Below the pieces are notes generated by a model that was given only the letters and a program-made list of their open reading frames with translations, was not told the DNA's origin and did not search any database. This document shows, one piece after another, positions 55,071 to 64,000 of a stretch of 64,000 nucleotides of DNA (positions are counted from its first letter, which is position 1; each line of letters opens with the position of its first letter). Origin of the DNA: Tethya wilhelma (lineage: Eukaryota; Porifera; Demospongiae; Tethyida; Tethyidae); contig CAXIPT010000008.1 in assembly GCA_964030475.1 (NCBI GenBank), forward strand, positions 542,072-606,071. The letters run 5' to 3'. Both the position numbers and the translations under genes were made by a program.

Positions 55071-55787
55071 TCAGTTAAAACTGACTGAATAATTCTTGCT
55101 GTGATTGTTATCCCATGATTCCTGTCCAAGGAAGCAGTATCTCACAGCAAACTCGACACATTGTGTCTTCTCTTTGAGCTGTACTTCAAAAATGAAAGAA
55201 TCTTCTGTCTTGTCTGGTGAAGAAGCTTCATATGATGCAGCATAATCTTTGTGTGTTGCCCAGTTGTCTGTAGTCAAACGTACTGTGATGTCTTTTTCAT
55301 AGCACATGTTGCACACTTTAACTCTTCCCCAGAGTTTGGTTGCTGTCCAACTCAAGTTTGTAAGCTGAACAAGTTTGTTCATCTGTTCCACCTTCCACTC
55401 ACATGGAGCTACAGTCACCTTCATCATTTTCTCAGTAAAGAAACTTTGTGGTGTTTCTTTATTCTCTGTTGGGTCAGGTAGAGCTGCCCAGAGTTGCTCA
55501 CCTATGTCTACTTCAGTCAAATCAAGTGGAGTATTCACATTTGTATCAGAGTTTGAAGACTCTGATAGTACTTCAGATTCTTGCTGTTCAGGTTGCTGAG
55601 AAGTACTGGGTGATGATGCTTCAGCTGCTTGGCTTGCAGAAAAGGCATCTGCTCTCTCAGTATGGTTCAATGAGTTGTCTGACATAAGCTGTCCATAATC
55701 ACTCTCAGTCTTGGCACGGTTTGTCTTCTTACGACGACCAAAGAGTCTTCTTCTAACTCTCCTTAGTAGTTTCTTCAGCCCAGGCAT
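55071..55787 (-). CDS. CBM21-domain protein Y (PPP1R3-like)
   Basis: A single exon encodes 238 residues from the ATG of MPGLKKLLRRVRRRLFGRRK. As in X, a very basic N-terminus precedes an acidic Ser-rich linker and a C-terminal CBM21 (KLVQLTNLSWTATKLWGRVK, VRLTTDNWATHKDYAASYEA, FIFEVQL, FAVRYCFLGQESWDNNHSKN). It is about half the length of X owing to a shorter linker. A tandem duplication of one ancestor is likely. The frame extends nine codons upstream to a GTG, but the ATG at 55787 is preferred. Confidence 0.82.
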   Translation of the reverse strand: MPGLKKLLRRVRRRLFGRRKKTNRAKTESDYGQLMSDNSLNHTERADAFSASQAAEASSPSTSQQPEQQESEVLSESSNSDTNVNTPLDLTEVDIGEQLWAALPDPTENKETPQSFFTEKMMKVTVAPCEWKVEQMNKLVQLTNLSWTATKLWGRVKVCNMCYEKDITVRLTTDNWATHKDYAASYEASSPDKTEDSFIFEVQLKEKTQCVEFAVRYCFLGQESWDNNHSKNYSVSFN

Positions 55788-56200
55788 GGCTATGATATTA
55801 TGTAATCTTGTCACAAATCAATGAAGCTGATCAATATTATTGAGTTCAGTTCTAGCTCTGCTGCTATTCCACCATAGATCCTTCTCGGAGTGATTCTTTC
55901 AATGGTGTTGTATACCATAGTAACGTACGCAGAATACTATACTGCGCATGCGTTAGTTCGTGCGCGCACGTGCACGATGGTAAGAAACAATGCATATTGT
56001 ACATGATAGGATTTCAATTTACACAGTAAACAAAAGTAAAGTTGATCACTTTGGTAAAAAGATTTTTTTATGTCAATGAGTATATATATACTCTTGCTCG
56101 TTATATAGTCTGTCTGGAGAGACTGAAGGTTATGTTGAAGTGGCCTTGGTGGTGTCCTACATTAAAATGCTAGGGTATTAACAGAGTCAATTGATAGTAG
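55788..56200. promoter_or_regulatory. Upstream region of gene Y with an NRF-1-like site
   Basis: No gene is visible. TGCGCATGCG at 55943-55952 and a nearby GTGCGCGCACGTGCAC give a CpG-rich promoter-like patch about 160 bp upstream of gene Y. The left-over sequence is the 3' flank of HTATSF1. Confidence 0.45.
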
Positions 56201-56845
56201 CTAGACTACCTGTGTTTGTTGTGCATTGTTGCCATCTTTTTGATGACTGCTCTCAGTCTCAGCTGATGCTTCTTCCGATATGAACTTCTCCCATTTCTCT
56301 ATCCTTTGCTCTCTTTCTTGGTCCGTCTCTTCAATCTGGTAGTCTGTCATTCCATCCCAAATACTCACATCCAGCTGCCGTTGAGCATACCATCTCTTGT
56401 TCATCTGAGCAATGCACAGTTCAGCCGGTTCGAACTCCTTGAAGGCAAGAGAGGCTACACCCTCTGGATGTCTCTGATGTGGAGGGTTAATCAGTGATGA
56501 AAATAAGACCATAGATTAAAACTTTCTTAACTTTACTTACATCGTAGATGATAATCTTTTTGACTTCTCCAAACTTTTCGCACTCAGTTCTAAGGTCGTC
56601 ACGGATATCAGTAATGAGAGTGGGGTCCTCCTGTAAAATTAGTGAAGACAAGGCACTTTGTTGGTTGGGAATTTAAGTATATAATTATAGCAAGAGTGCC
56701 TCTTATCCACTCTTGATTATAGTAATGTGGTGTATAACTTACTTCAAACTCTTTGGGGTTGAATAGTCCTTTGAAGATGACGATTCTGTCAGATTTCTTC
56801 TTCATTGGACCACCATCAGATCTCCGCTCTCTCCAGTCCAGTAAC

Positions 56846-56877
<32 letters not shown>

Positions 56878-57190
56878 TCATAAGAGATATTCATCGATAA
56901 AGTTCCACCATGAATGCAAAATCCCTAACTTTTCTTGCTGTGGTTTCTTCTTTCCTTTCTTCTTCTTCTTCTTCAGCGATGGATTATACTCCCCCTTTGG
57001 CTTGAAGTGGGCCTACACGGTGAGTCATTGGACACATGCACAGTATGGTTGCTCGGCCAACCACTGTCAGCAGCTGCTGCCTCTCTTACCCTCTCCACGG
57101 AGATGGTCTGCCCTCTAACGTTACTCTCATGAAGAATCTTCAGAGCTAGTGCAACCGATTCAATCTGGGGAGGGGGGAAAAAATGCCTAA

Positions 57191-57225
<35 letters not shown>

Positions 57226-57365
57226 CAGATGCCTGATGGCATTATTCATGATAATGCACATGTGGATTATTGATCTGGGTGTGTACCTTTAAATAGCAAC
57301 AAAGACCATCTCCTTTCAACTCTCCATTGCTGTCCTTGTATAGTTTGATCTTTGGTTCACCTGTG

Positions 57366-57401
<36 letters not shown>

Positions 57402-58297
57402 NGTGTGTGTGTGTGTGTATGTGTGTGTGTGCGTGTGTGAAGTTCCATGAGAGAAAACGGCACTTATGTAGCATTTCATTTCCAGTCTCACCATTATCAT
57501 CCTCCATAATGATGCCACACTTGCCCATCATTTCTTGGTACTCGTCCATTGTGATGTCAAGAGGGAGACCGGAGACGTAGACATTGCGGTTGTGTTCATC
57601 ATCTATTTCAAACCATCCTGGGGATTAGACGAATACGAAGTCAATCAAATGATTGGGATAGAAGCAAAAGGTTTTACCTTTTTCATTCGGCTTTTGTTTT
57701 TTACTCTTGTCCTCCTGCACAGAAATCAAGATTGGTGAACTCAGATAGTGGAGCACACACCCACACACAAGAGTCTAGCTTTCTTTAGAGGTTCTCTTAC
57801 ATTGTCTCTCTCAGTGTCAGGTACATCTCTCTTCACGCCTGGAGCTGCTTCAGCTTGTCTACCATCACTTGAAGGAGGTGGTATACCAACTGATGAACCC
57901 TTTTGATCAGTACAGTCTCATCTGACTTAATACACACAACAAAATCATGATAATTTTGCTACCTTCGCAGAAGGTTCAAGAGATGAGGCTTCTGCTGGTT
58001 CAGCTACTCCATAGTTTGACTGATAAGCAGCCAGGAAATTCTCATCTACCTGTAAGGATAAAGGATATCTTCAAAAGGTTACGCAATTAAAACAGCTTCA
58101 AGCAAGAAGATGATATCTAATAGCTATGAACTGACCATAGGGAACCACCCTCTTCTCAAAGGATCCCACTCATACACAGTACCATCATTGGGATCCACGT
58201 AAGTCTGTTTGTCTCCTCCCTGTTGCTGCTGAGAGGTGTTCTGAAGCTTGAACTCTTTCTCTGCACGGAGCTGAAACTCAAAATCCTCTGATGCCAT
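56201..58297 (-). CDS. HTATSF1: HTATSF1 (Tat-SF1 / CUS2), U2 snRNP-associated splicing factor
   Basis: Eleven exons (58297-58136, 58049-57963, 57899-57801, 57714-57678, 57617-57492, 57360-57287, 57164-57090, 57012-56930, 56845-56743, 56630-56541, 56473-56201) join in phase to 402 residues. N-terminal TYVDPNDGTVYEWDPLRRGW; RRM1 with NVYVSGLPLDIT and LKGDGLCCYL; a Lys-rich linker (PSLKKKKKKGKKK); RRM2/UHM with DRIVIFKGLFNPKEFE, EDPTLITDIRDDLRTECEKF and YDRHPEGVASLAFKEF; then WDGMTDYQIEETDQERE. The UHM binds SF3B1 ULMs in the nucleus. The acidic C-terminal tail of human HTATSF1 is nearly absent. Exon 3 uses a weak acceptor (AAAAG). The gene is head to head with TP53RK, starts 86 bp apart. Confidence 0.95.
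56847..56877. repeat. AC microsatellite in HTATSF1 intron
   Basis: A (CA)n run that forms the acceptor-side tract of HTATSF1 exon 9 when read on the minus strand. Confidence 0.9.
57368..57438. repeat. TG microsatellite with single-N join
   Basis: A (TG)n run interrupted by one N at 57402, inside HTATSF1 intron 5; again a contig join in a microsatellite. A poly-T run lies nearby at 57196-57223. Confidence 0.9.
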
Positions 58298-58383
58298 CCT
58301 TTTTATCAAAAATTCACAGGCCGAGAGTTCAAAGGTCACATTATTCAAGCCACACCTTCTTGACCTTACTTTCCTCTGCACAA

Positions 58384-59073
58384 ATGGAATCTAGCGTGGA
58401 ATCAATGGACAGCTCTCAACAAGGATGGGAACTGATAAAACAAGGAGCAGAAGCACGTGTTTATAAGGCAGAATTTTTCAAAAAGCCAGCAATTGTCAAG
58501 GAGAGATTTATCAAATCTTACCGAGTTTCAACTCTGGACCAAAAACTCACTCAACGTCGAATGAGCCAAGAAGCTCGTTCCATGGCACGTTGTGTGCGCC
58601 ATGGCATTCGTGCACCAGCTGTCTACCTCATAGACTTTCACAAGAGGCTCATTTTTATGGAACAAATAACAGATGGTGTGCTTTTAAAAGAATACATCTA
58701 CCAGCATGACACCACTGCTGACAAAGACAATCTGTTATCACTGGTGAGACTTATTGGTCAAGTTTTAGCTGAAATGCATAACATAGATGTAGTGCATGGT
58801 GATCTCACCACCTCCAACATGTTCTATCACCCAACGACACACAAACTAACTCTCATTGATTTTGGTTTGAGTTATGTGTCTGGTCTTCCAGAAGATAAAG
58901 GTGTTGATCTTTACGTACTTGAGCGAGCATTTCTCAGCACTCATCCCAATACAGAGGAACTGTTTAAGGCATTACTAGAGAGCTATTCAGCATCGTCCAA
59001 GAACTCAAAAGCAGTGGTAGAGAAGCTGGATGAAGTGAGGCTTCGAGGACGGAAGAGAACGATGGTCGGTTAG
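58384..59073 (+). CDS. TP53RK: TP53RK / Bud32 atypical kinase of the KEOPS complex
   Basis: A single exon encodes 229 residues. The glycine-poor nucleotide loop QGAEARVYKAEF, then IVKERFIKSYR, LDQKLTQRRMSQEARSMARC, catalytic VVHGDLTTSNMFYH, the metal site LIDFGLSYVS and the C-terminal basic VRLRGRKRTMVG are all Bud32 hallmarks, at the usual compact size. The kinase acts as an ATPase in KEOPS, making t6A37 on ANN-decoding tRNAs. The start at 58384 gives MESSVESMD; the frame is open further upstream but would run into the HTATSF1 leader. Confidence 0.96.
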   Translation: MESSVESMDSSQQGWELIKQGAEARVYKAEFFKKPAIVKERFIKSYRVSTLDQKLTQRRMSQEARSMARCVRHGIRAPAVYLIDFHKRLIFMEQITDGVLLKEYIYQHDTTADKDNLLSLVRLIGQVLAEMHNIDVVHGDLTTSNMFYHPTTHKLTLIDFGLSYVSGLPEDKGVDLYVLERAFLSTHPNTEELFKALLESYSASSKNSKAVVEKLDEVRLRGRKRTMVG

Positions 59074-59308
59074 CTAGGAGAGCTGGAATGATAGATACAT
59101 CACAGTAATTTCTCTGATTTGTTCCAATGCCATTGTTGTCAAAATCAGTACTAATACGTTGATTGGTAATGCAGCAGACGTGTTGATAAGAGTACATTTA
59201 TCAGTCAAGTTATGCCGTATGCTACCCCGGCGCTTTATCTTAGCCACGCCCGGTGATGCGCATATTTTGTTCGTGCTAAAGGTCATTTTAATTACGCGTG
59301 GGCAGAAA

Positions 59309-59972
59309 ATGGAAACCTTGACAGGGAAAGCATTGACAGGTACAGTTAACAGATCATTATAAAGTAATTATTGCAATGTTATATATATTTTTTCCTGCAT
59401 AAATTATATCATAGTACTTGGACCCAGGGAACCTTCAGAGCTTGGTATAGTTCTGCCTCATGAACAACCACTAGTTAACCTCACAAAGCTAATGGTAGAA
59501 CCACCTCCAGGCCATGACTACTTGAAAGACCTGAAACTGGAGATGAAGACTCTTGGAGATGTTCGATACTATCCGTATGTGATGCAAATATTAATAGAAT
59601 ATTGCAATAAATCTCAGTTTTGTGGAGATCTATGGATATATACTCCGCTTCTACTAGTATACTATTTCTACATACACAGATACAGTGTATTGGACAATCT
59701 CATCATAGATAGTGAGGAAGAGGTGCTGTCAGAGTTGAAGCTCTACAAACAAGCTGGAGGGGGTACTCTGTGTGATGTTTCTCCTGTGGGGGTCAGGTAT
59801 AGGAAGATGAACAGTCACAGTATAAGTGTAGATTAATAATAATCATTCAGGTTAAAACGAGAGCTACTACCGAAGATATCCAGAGAGATAGGATTGAATA
59901 TTGTTGCAGGGACTTCATTTTATGTGGAGCCTCTTATGCCAGAAGATATAAAGCAGATGTCAGCAGAACAGG

Positions 59973-60026
<54 letters not shown>

Positions 60027-60926
60027 TGAGTGTGTGTGTGATTTTAAACTAATTTTGGTTTGATCATCATCTTTGGATAATAATTATTATTGCATGCCAT
60101 CACTTGTAGCGATCTCAGTTTCTAGTCGATGAAATAGTCAATGTTATTAGTGATTGTGGTGTGAGATGTGGTTTCATTGGAGAGGTTGGCTGTTCTTCTC
60201 CCATCACTGCCCACGAGAGGACATCGCTCCAGGCAGCTGCTCTGGCACAGAAGAAAACCGGTAGATTATACTCTGGCTAAATTTCTAGCCAATTCAATTT
60301 CATGGTTAATTTCAGGTGCTCCCTTAATGATTCACCCTGGCCCAAGCCAAGATACTCCATTCGAGATTCTTGATATTCTGGAATCTTTTGGAGCTGACAT
60401 CTCACACACTGTCATTGCTCATCTAGACATGACCATTGAAGATGATCAGACATTGTTGAAACTGGCTCAACGAGGATGCTACCTTGAGTTTGATCTCTTT
60501 GGAATAGAGTGCTCTCACTGTCAGGTTACTTAGGACAGCATTATGTCATTATCTTAGCTTGATAACTATTTTTATGACCTATTGCTCATGCAATATTAAA
60601 TGCACACAGCTTGTCCCTGAGTTTGATTTTCCTAGTGATGCTCAAAAAATCAACAAAGTCAAACTTCTCATTGATAATGGCTATGTCAATCAAGTACTAA
60701 TCTCGACAGATATACATACCAAGGATAGAATGGTATCTAATGACTAAAATAATGAATTCTTGTATAAAGCAACATTGAGATTTTCTTCCAGACGTGTTAT
60801 GGTGGTCATGGTTACACTCATATTGTCAAGCATATTGTGCCCAAAATGAGAGCCAGAGGGATTGCAAGTGATGTTATAACAAGGATCATTACAACCAACC
60901 CACAAAGTTGGCTGACTTTTAAATGA
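59309..60926 (+). CDS. PTER: Phosphotriesterase-related protein, copy 1
   Basis: Eight exons (59309-59339, 59415-59574, 59680-59796, 59851-59977, 60110-60260, 60316-60524, 60610-60732, 60792-60926) give 350 residues, as in vertebrate PTER. Family blocks: VLGPREPSELG, GFIGEVGCSSPIT (bridging Glu), APLMIHPG (His), ISHTVIAHLDMTIED (His), GCYLEFDLFG, STDIHTKDRM (Asp), CYGGHGYTHI and NPQSWLTFK. Where the family has THEH, this protein reads PHEQ, so the second metal-binding His is Gln. PTER acts on N-acetyl amino acids such as N-acetyltaurine in mammals. The exon 4 donor lies at the edge of a TG microsatellite. The tandem paralogue follows directly. Confidence 0.93.
59976..60024. repeat. TG microsatellite at a PTER splice donor
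   Basis: A (GT)n run that begins immediately after codons EQEG of exon 4; the paralogue has EQ followed by a normal GTTAGT donor. Confidence 0.9.
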
Positions 60927-61038
60927 TTGAACAGTATTATTATATTTTGTGCAGATTTTAATGATCAACAAGTAATCGAGAAACAGCAGAAATGTAATGA
61001 AATGCCTGTGACCCATGCCCCTTGCCAGCATGGCAACC

Positions 61039-61050
61039 TGCGCATGCGCA
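61039..61050. promoter_or_regulatory. NRF-1-like palindrome upstream of PTER copy 2
   Basis: TGCGCATGCGCA 46 bp before the start codon of the second PTER gene. Confidence 0.5.
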
Positions 61051-61095
61051 AATTTTTGATTTGGTCACGTGCTTAGCAAAGAGATCATATTATCT

Positions 61096-62845
61096 ATGGA
61101 AACATTGACAGGGAAAGCATTGACAGGTACAATCAAATTGACATTGTTAGATCACTATAAACTAATTGTAATGTTATTTATTTATATATCATAGTACTTG
61201 GACCCAAGGAACCTTCAGAGCTTGGTATAGTTCTGCCTCATGAACAACCACTGGTTGATTTCAGAAAACTACTGGTAGAACCACCTCCAGGCTATGGCTA
61301 CTTGAAAGACCTGCAACTGGAGATGAAGACTCTTGGAGATATTCGATACTATCCGTACGTATGATCTATTGGTATGCACTCATGCAGTTTTAGCCTTTGA
61401 CTCACTACTTCCACATGCAGATACAGTGTGCTGACCAATCTCCTCATAGACAGTGAGGAAGATGTGCTGTCAGAGTTGAAGCTCTACAAACAAGCTGGAG
61501 GGGGTACTTTGTGCGATGTATCCCCTGTTGGGATCAGGTAGGAAGGTGCATATTATGATTACAGATACTATAATATTCTTGTGTAGTCACGGTCATTAGT
61601 GTACATTGATGATTCAGGTTGAAACGAGAGCTACTACCGAAGATATCCAGAGAGACAGGATTGAATATTATTGTAGGGACTTCATTTTATCTGGAGCGTC
61701 TCATGTCAGAAGAAGTGAAACAGATGTCAGTAGAACAAGTTAGTAGTATTGAGCTAATTCTGGTTTGATTTATCATTGAATTGCTGTCACTACAAAAATT
61801 ATTATAGCGATCTCAGTTTCTAGTCGATGAAATAGTCAATGGTATTAGTGATTGTGGTGTGAGATGTGGTTTCATTGGAGAGGTTGGCTGTTCCTCTCCC
61901 CTCACTGCCCACGAGAGGACATCGCTCCAGGCAGCTGCTCTGGCACAGAAAAAAACTAGTGTAATAACTAAATAGTTTGTGCAGAACAGAATTATAGAAT
62001 CATACACACACAATCATGCACTTGCACACTAAATGCAACTCGAGTGTATTAGCTACCACATAATACATGCATACATTTTTTGGAAGTAAGTATAATTTCA
62101 AAACCATCACCTGAGGTCGTCTCTTACAGGTGCCCCTGTGATGATCCATCCAGGAAGAAGCCAAGATGCTCCATTTGAGATTCTCAACATTTTGGAAGCT
62201 TCTGGTGGTGACATCTCACACACTGCCATTGCCCATTTGGAAAGAACCATTGAAGATGATGAGATATTGTTGAAACTGGCTCAACGAGGTTGCTACCTTG
62301 AGTTTGACCTCTTTGGAATAGAAATCTCTCACTACCAGGTACGCTTTAATTCATTCCCAAGTTCATTTCTCTTAAATGAATGTTGTTACAAGATCTCGAC
62401 CGAAACGACTCTGAATTGAGCACTCTGCTTGAAGCTCAGAATTGAGCACTCTGCTTAATTGAAGCTTAGCAGGGGCTGATGAAAACTTACCATGACTGTG
62501 TACACACATACACTACATAGTTTGATCCTGAAAAAGTATACCCCAATGATGCTCAGAGAATACACAAAGTTAAACTTCTCGTTGACAATGGCTACATCAA
62601 CCAAATTTTGATCTCAACTGATATACATACTAAACACAGAATGGTATGTTGTATACAAGTTGTTGACTCTTGTCAGCCAGTTACAATTGTATGTTATCCA
62701 CTATCTCCAGGCATGTTATGGTGGTCATGGTTACACTTATATCATCAAGCAAATTGTTCCCAAGATGAGAGAGAGAGGTATTTCAAGCGATGACATTGCA
62801 AGGATCATTACAACCAACCCACAAAGATGGCTGACTTTCAAATGA
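61096..62845 (+). CDS. PTER: Phosphotriesterase-related protein, copy 2
   Basis: Eight exons with the same borders as copy 1 (61096-61126, 61195-61354, 61421-61537, 61618-61738, 61808-61958, 62130-62338, 62521-62643, 62711-62845) give 348 residues. It shares PHEQ in place of THEH, GFIGEVGCSSPLT, APVMIHPG, HTAIAHLERTIED and STDIHTKHRM. At the exon 5/6 border it reads S-APV where copy 1 has G-APL. The two genes are very similar, including upstream leader (ATGGAAAC..GCATTGACAG), so the duplication is fairly recent. Confidence 0.93.
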
Positions 62846-62990
62846 ACAAGAGCATAATAACTTTCTTGTCTTCACCAATTCACTCATCTTGTAAAAAAAA
62901 TAACTGTTAAAATGTTTTCCCAAAAAACTGATAAAATATAATACAGTCGATAAAAATAATAACTATTAATACCAGTATGATGTCACTCAA

Positions 62991-63636
62991 TTAAAGAAGA
63001 CACACATCACCATAGTCCAACTCGTCAAAAATTGAATTATTCATGCACTGTCTTGTGCAGTCACAGAGTGGAACTGCTACAGAGAAGTTTTGAGTTGCAT
63101 TGAACACTTGACAACAGACAGAGCTAACGGAGGCATTCCTGTCTTGAGCTGCACAGTAGTTGGGATCATACAGACCACCTTCGTTACGATAACTTTCAAC
63201 AGCCTGTATGTGTATATGAATGGATGGATGGGTGGATGGATATAAAAATGACAGTGTGTATTATACACTTAGTAAAAATCTGGCAACAAGACTAAAAACA
63301 TGTGTTATAGGAGTGTAAAAGTAATTTTATTTTTTAAAATTTAATGGTCATGCTTAATTTATGTAATTCTCCTCTTTGACCTTTCACTCACGGTTAGTGT
63401 AAGGTCAAAGGAGAGAGCCTGGGTAAGTGGGTACGAGGCTGAAATATATGTACACCCTCTATCGTATCACTCACTTCATACACTGCCAGCCCTGTTCCTA
63501 TGAACATGGTCACAATGCCAAATATGAGGACACAGAAGGCAATGATTTTGCCGGGAGAGAACCAACGTGTCTTGGAGAGCTTCAAAAAGCTGGCGGTAGG
63601 GATGATAAAGGCCAGGGGGATGGCGGTGAAGCAACC
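62991..63636 (-). CDS. SLC38-type amino acid transporter, 3' end
   Basis: Two exons (63636-63475 and 63203-62991) encode the last 124 residues of an Aa_trans-family transporter. GCFTAIPLAFIIPTASFLKL and IIAFCVLIFGIVTMFIGTGL are the last two membrane helices. A 70-residue Cys-rich tail follows with possible N-glycosylation sites (NAS, NAT, NFS, NNS), which would be extracellular in the usual 11-TM topology. Upstream exons are not visible between 63640 and the window end, and the PTER-like exon on the other strand begins at 63884. So this is either a gene continuing past the window or a truncated 3' copy. Confidence 0.7.
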
Positions 63637-63883
63637 CTGCAATATAAAGATAATTATAATCATGATAATATGTACCAGGCCTCAATTTTCCCGCATATTC
63701 CTTTTAGAAGGGAAGGCTGGCCCATAGTAGGGAGCTAGTTTAAAACATCGTACAATCGAACAAACATAGCAGTGTATATAATAGTGTGTGGTTGACAATA
63801 AACATTGTTTACTGAAGATGTGTGTAGGATAAGATCTTAATACAATATTATTTTAACCCTAAGTGACCTCAATTTGGGCAAGC

Positions 63884-63917
63884 ATGGCTACACATCTGAA
63901 AGGAAAGGTCCAAACAG
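63884..63917 (+). CDS. PTER: First exon of a third PTER-like gene (cut by window end)
   Basis: ATGGCTACACATCTGAAAGG..CAAACAG before a GTACGC donor encodes MATHLKGKVQT, the same length and phase as exon 1 of the two preceding PTER genes (METLTGKALT) and closer to vertebrate PTER (SLSGKVQT). The rest lies beyond 64000. Confidence 0.65.
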
Positions 63918-64000
63918 GTACGCATACAAGAACCTCATGTCATCTCATAGATCTTTATGCACCAAAATATTCTTTCTCGTACACACACGGACAGTACTAG

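Noticed and set aside
1..64000. CRISPR arrays, prokaryotic operons or ribosome binding sites
   Set aside because: All convincing genes are spliced eukaryotic genes. Repeats here are microsatellites, MITEs and gene duplicates, with no regularly spaced direct repeats.

Overview
The window is nuclear DNA of an early-branching animal, most likely a demosponge such as Amphimedon queenslandica. This rests on metazoan genes with many small GT-AG introns (often 50-150 bp), short intergenic gaps, an AT-rich background, single-N contig joins and one long N run typical of a shotgun draft, and sponge-like expansions of secreted and receptor-like genes. No rRNA, tRNA or CRISPR array was recognised.

Left part (1-16.3 kb): the C-terminal half of an M1 aminopeptidase (+), with a 1.24 kb stretch duplicated by the assembly; an N-myristoylated protein of unknown function (+); a selenoprotein L-type UxxU protein with its own SECIS element (-), divergent from SAP18 (+); a Roc-COR-death-domain GTPase (-); and a LINE retrotransposon with a single uninterrupted 1324-codon ORF (-), lying against the 5' end of a UBA2 gene.

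Middle part (16.4-34.3 kb): a mosaic accessory region. UBA2 breaks off after two exons. Five copies of one secreted three-repeat gene family follow, in both orientations (A-, B-, C+, E+, D-), with at least four broken relics. Between them lie fragments of neighbouring genes (SAP18 exon 3 in two pieces, the last two exons of CRYL1, a piece of a MYO6 intron), hAT-like MITEs with perfect 8-bp target duplications, and about 1 kb foldback elements. A complete CRYL1 gene (-) ends this region.

Right part (34.4-64 kb): a complete 33-exon myosin VI gene (+, 1271 codons). Its 10.5 kb intron 11 holds five tandem antisense genes for single-pass membrane proteins with tyrosine-containing tails. Then come two tandem CBM21 (glycogen-targeting-like) genes (-), HTATSF1 (-) divergent from TP53RK/Bud32 (+), two complete tandem PTER-like genes plus the first exon of a third (+), and the 3' end of an SLC38-type transporter (-).

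Housekeeping genes tend to be arranged head to head at 90-250 bp (SelL/SAP18, CRYL1/MYO6, HTATSF1/TP53RK). NRF-1-like palindromes (TGCGCATGCGCA) lie upstream of several start codons, whereas the secreted family uses TATA boxes plus a shared AAACATGTTT block.
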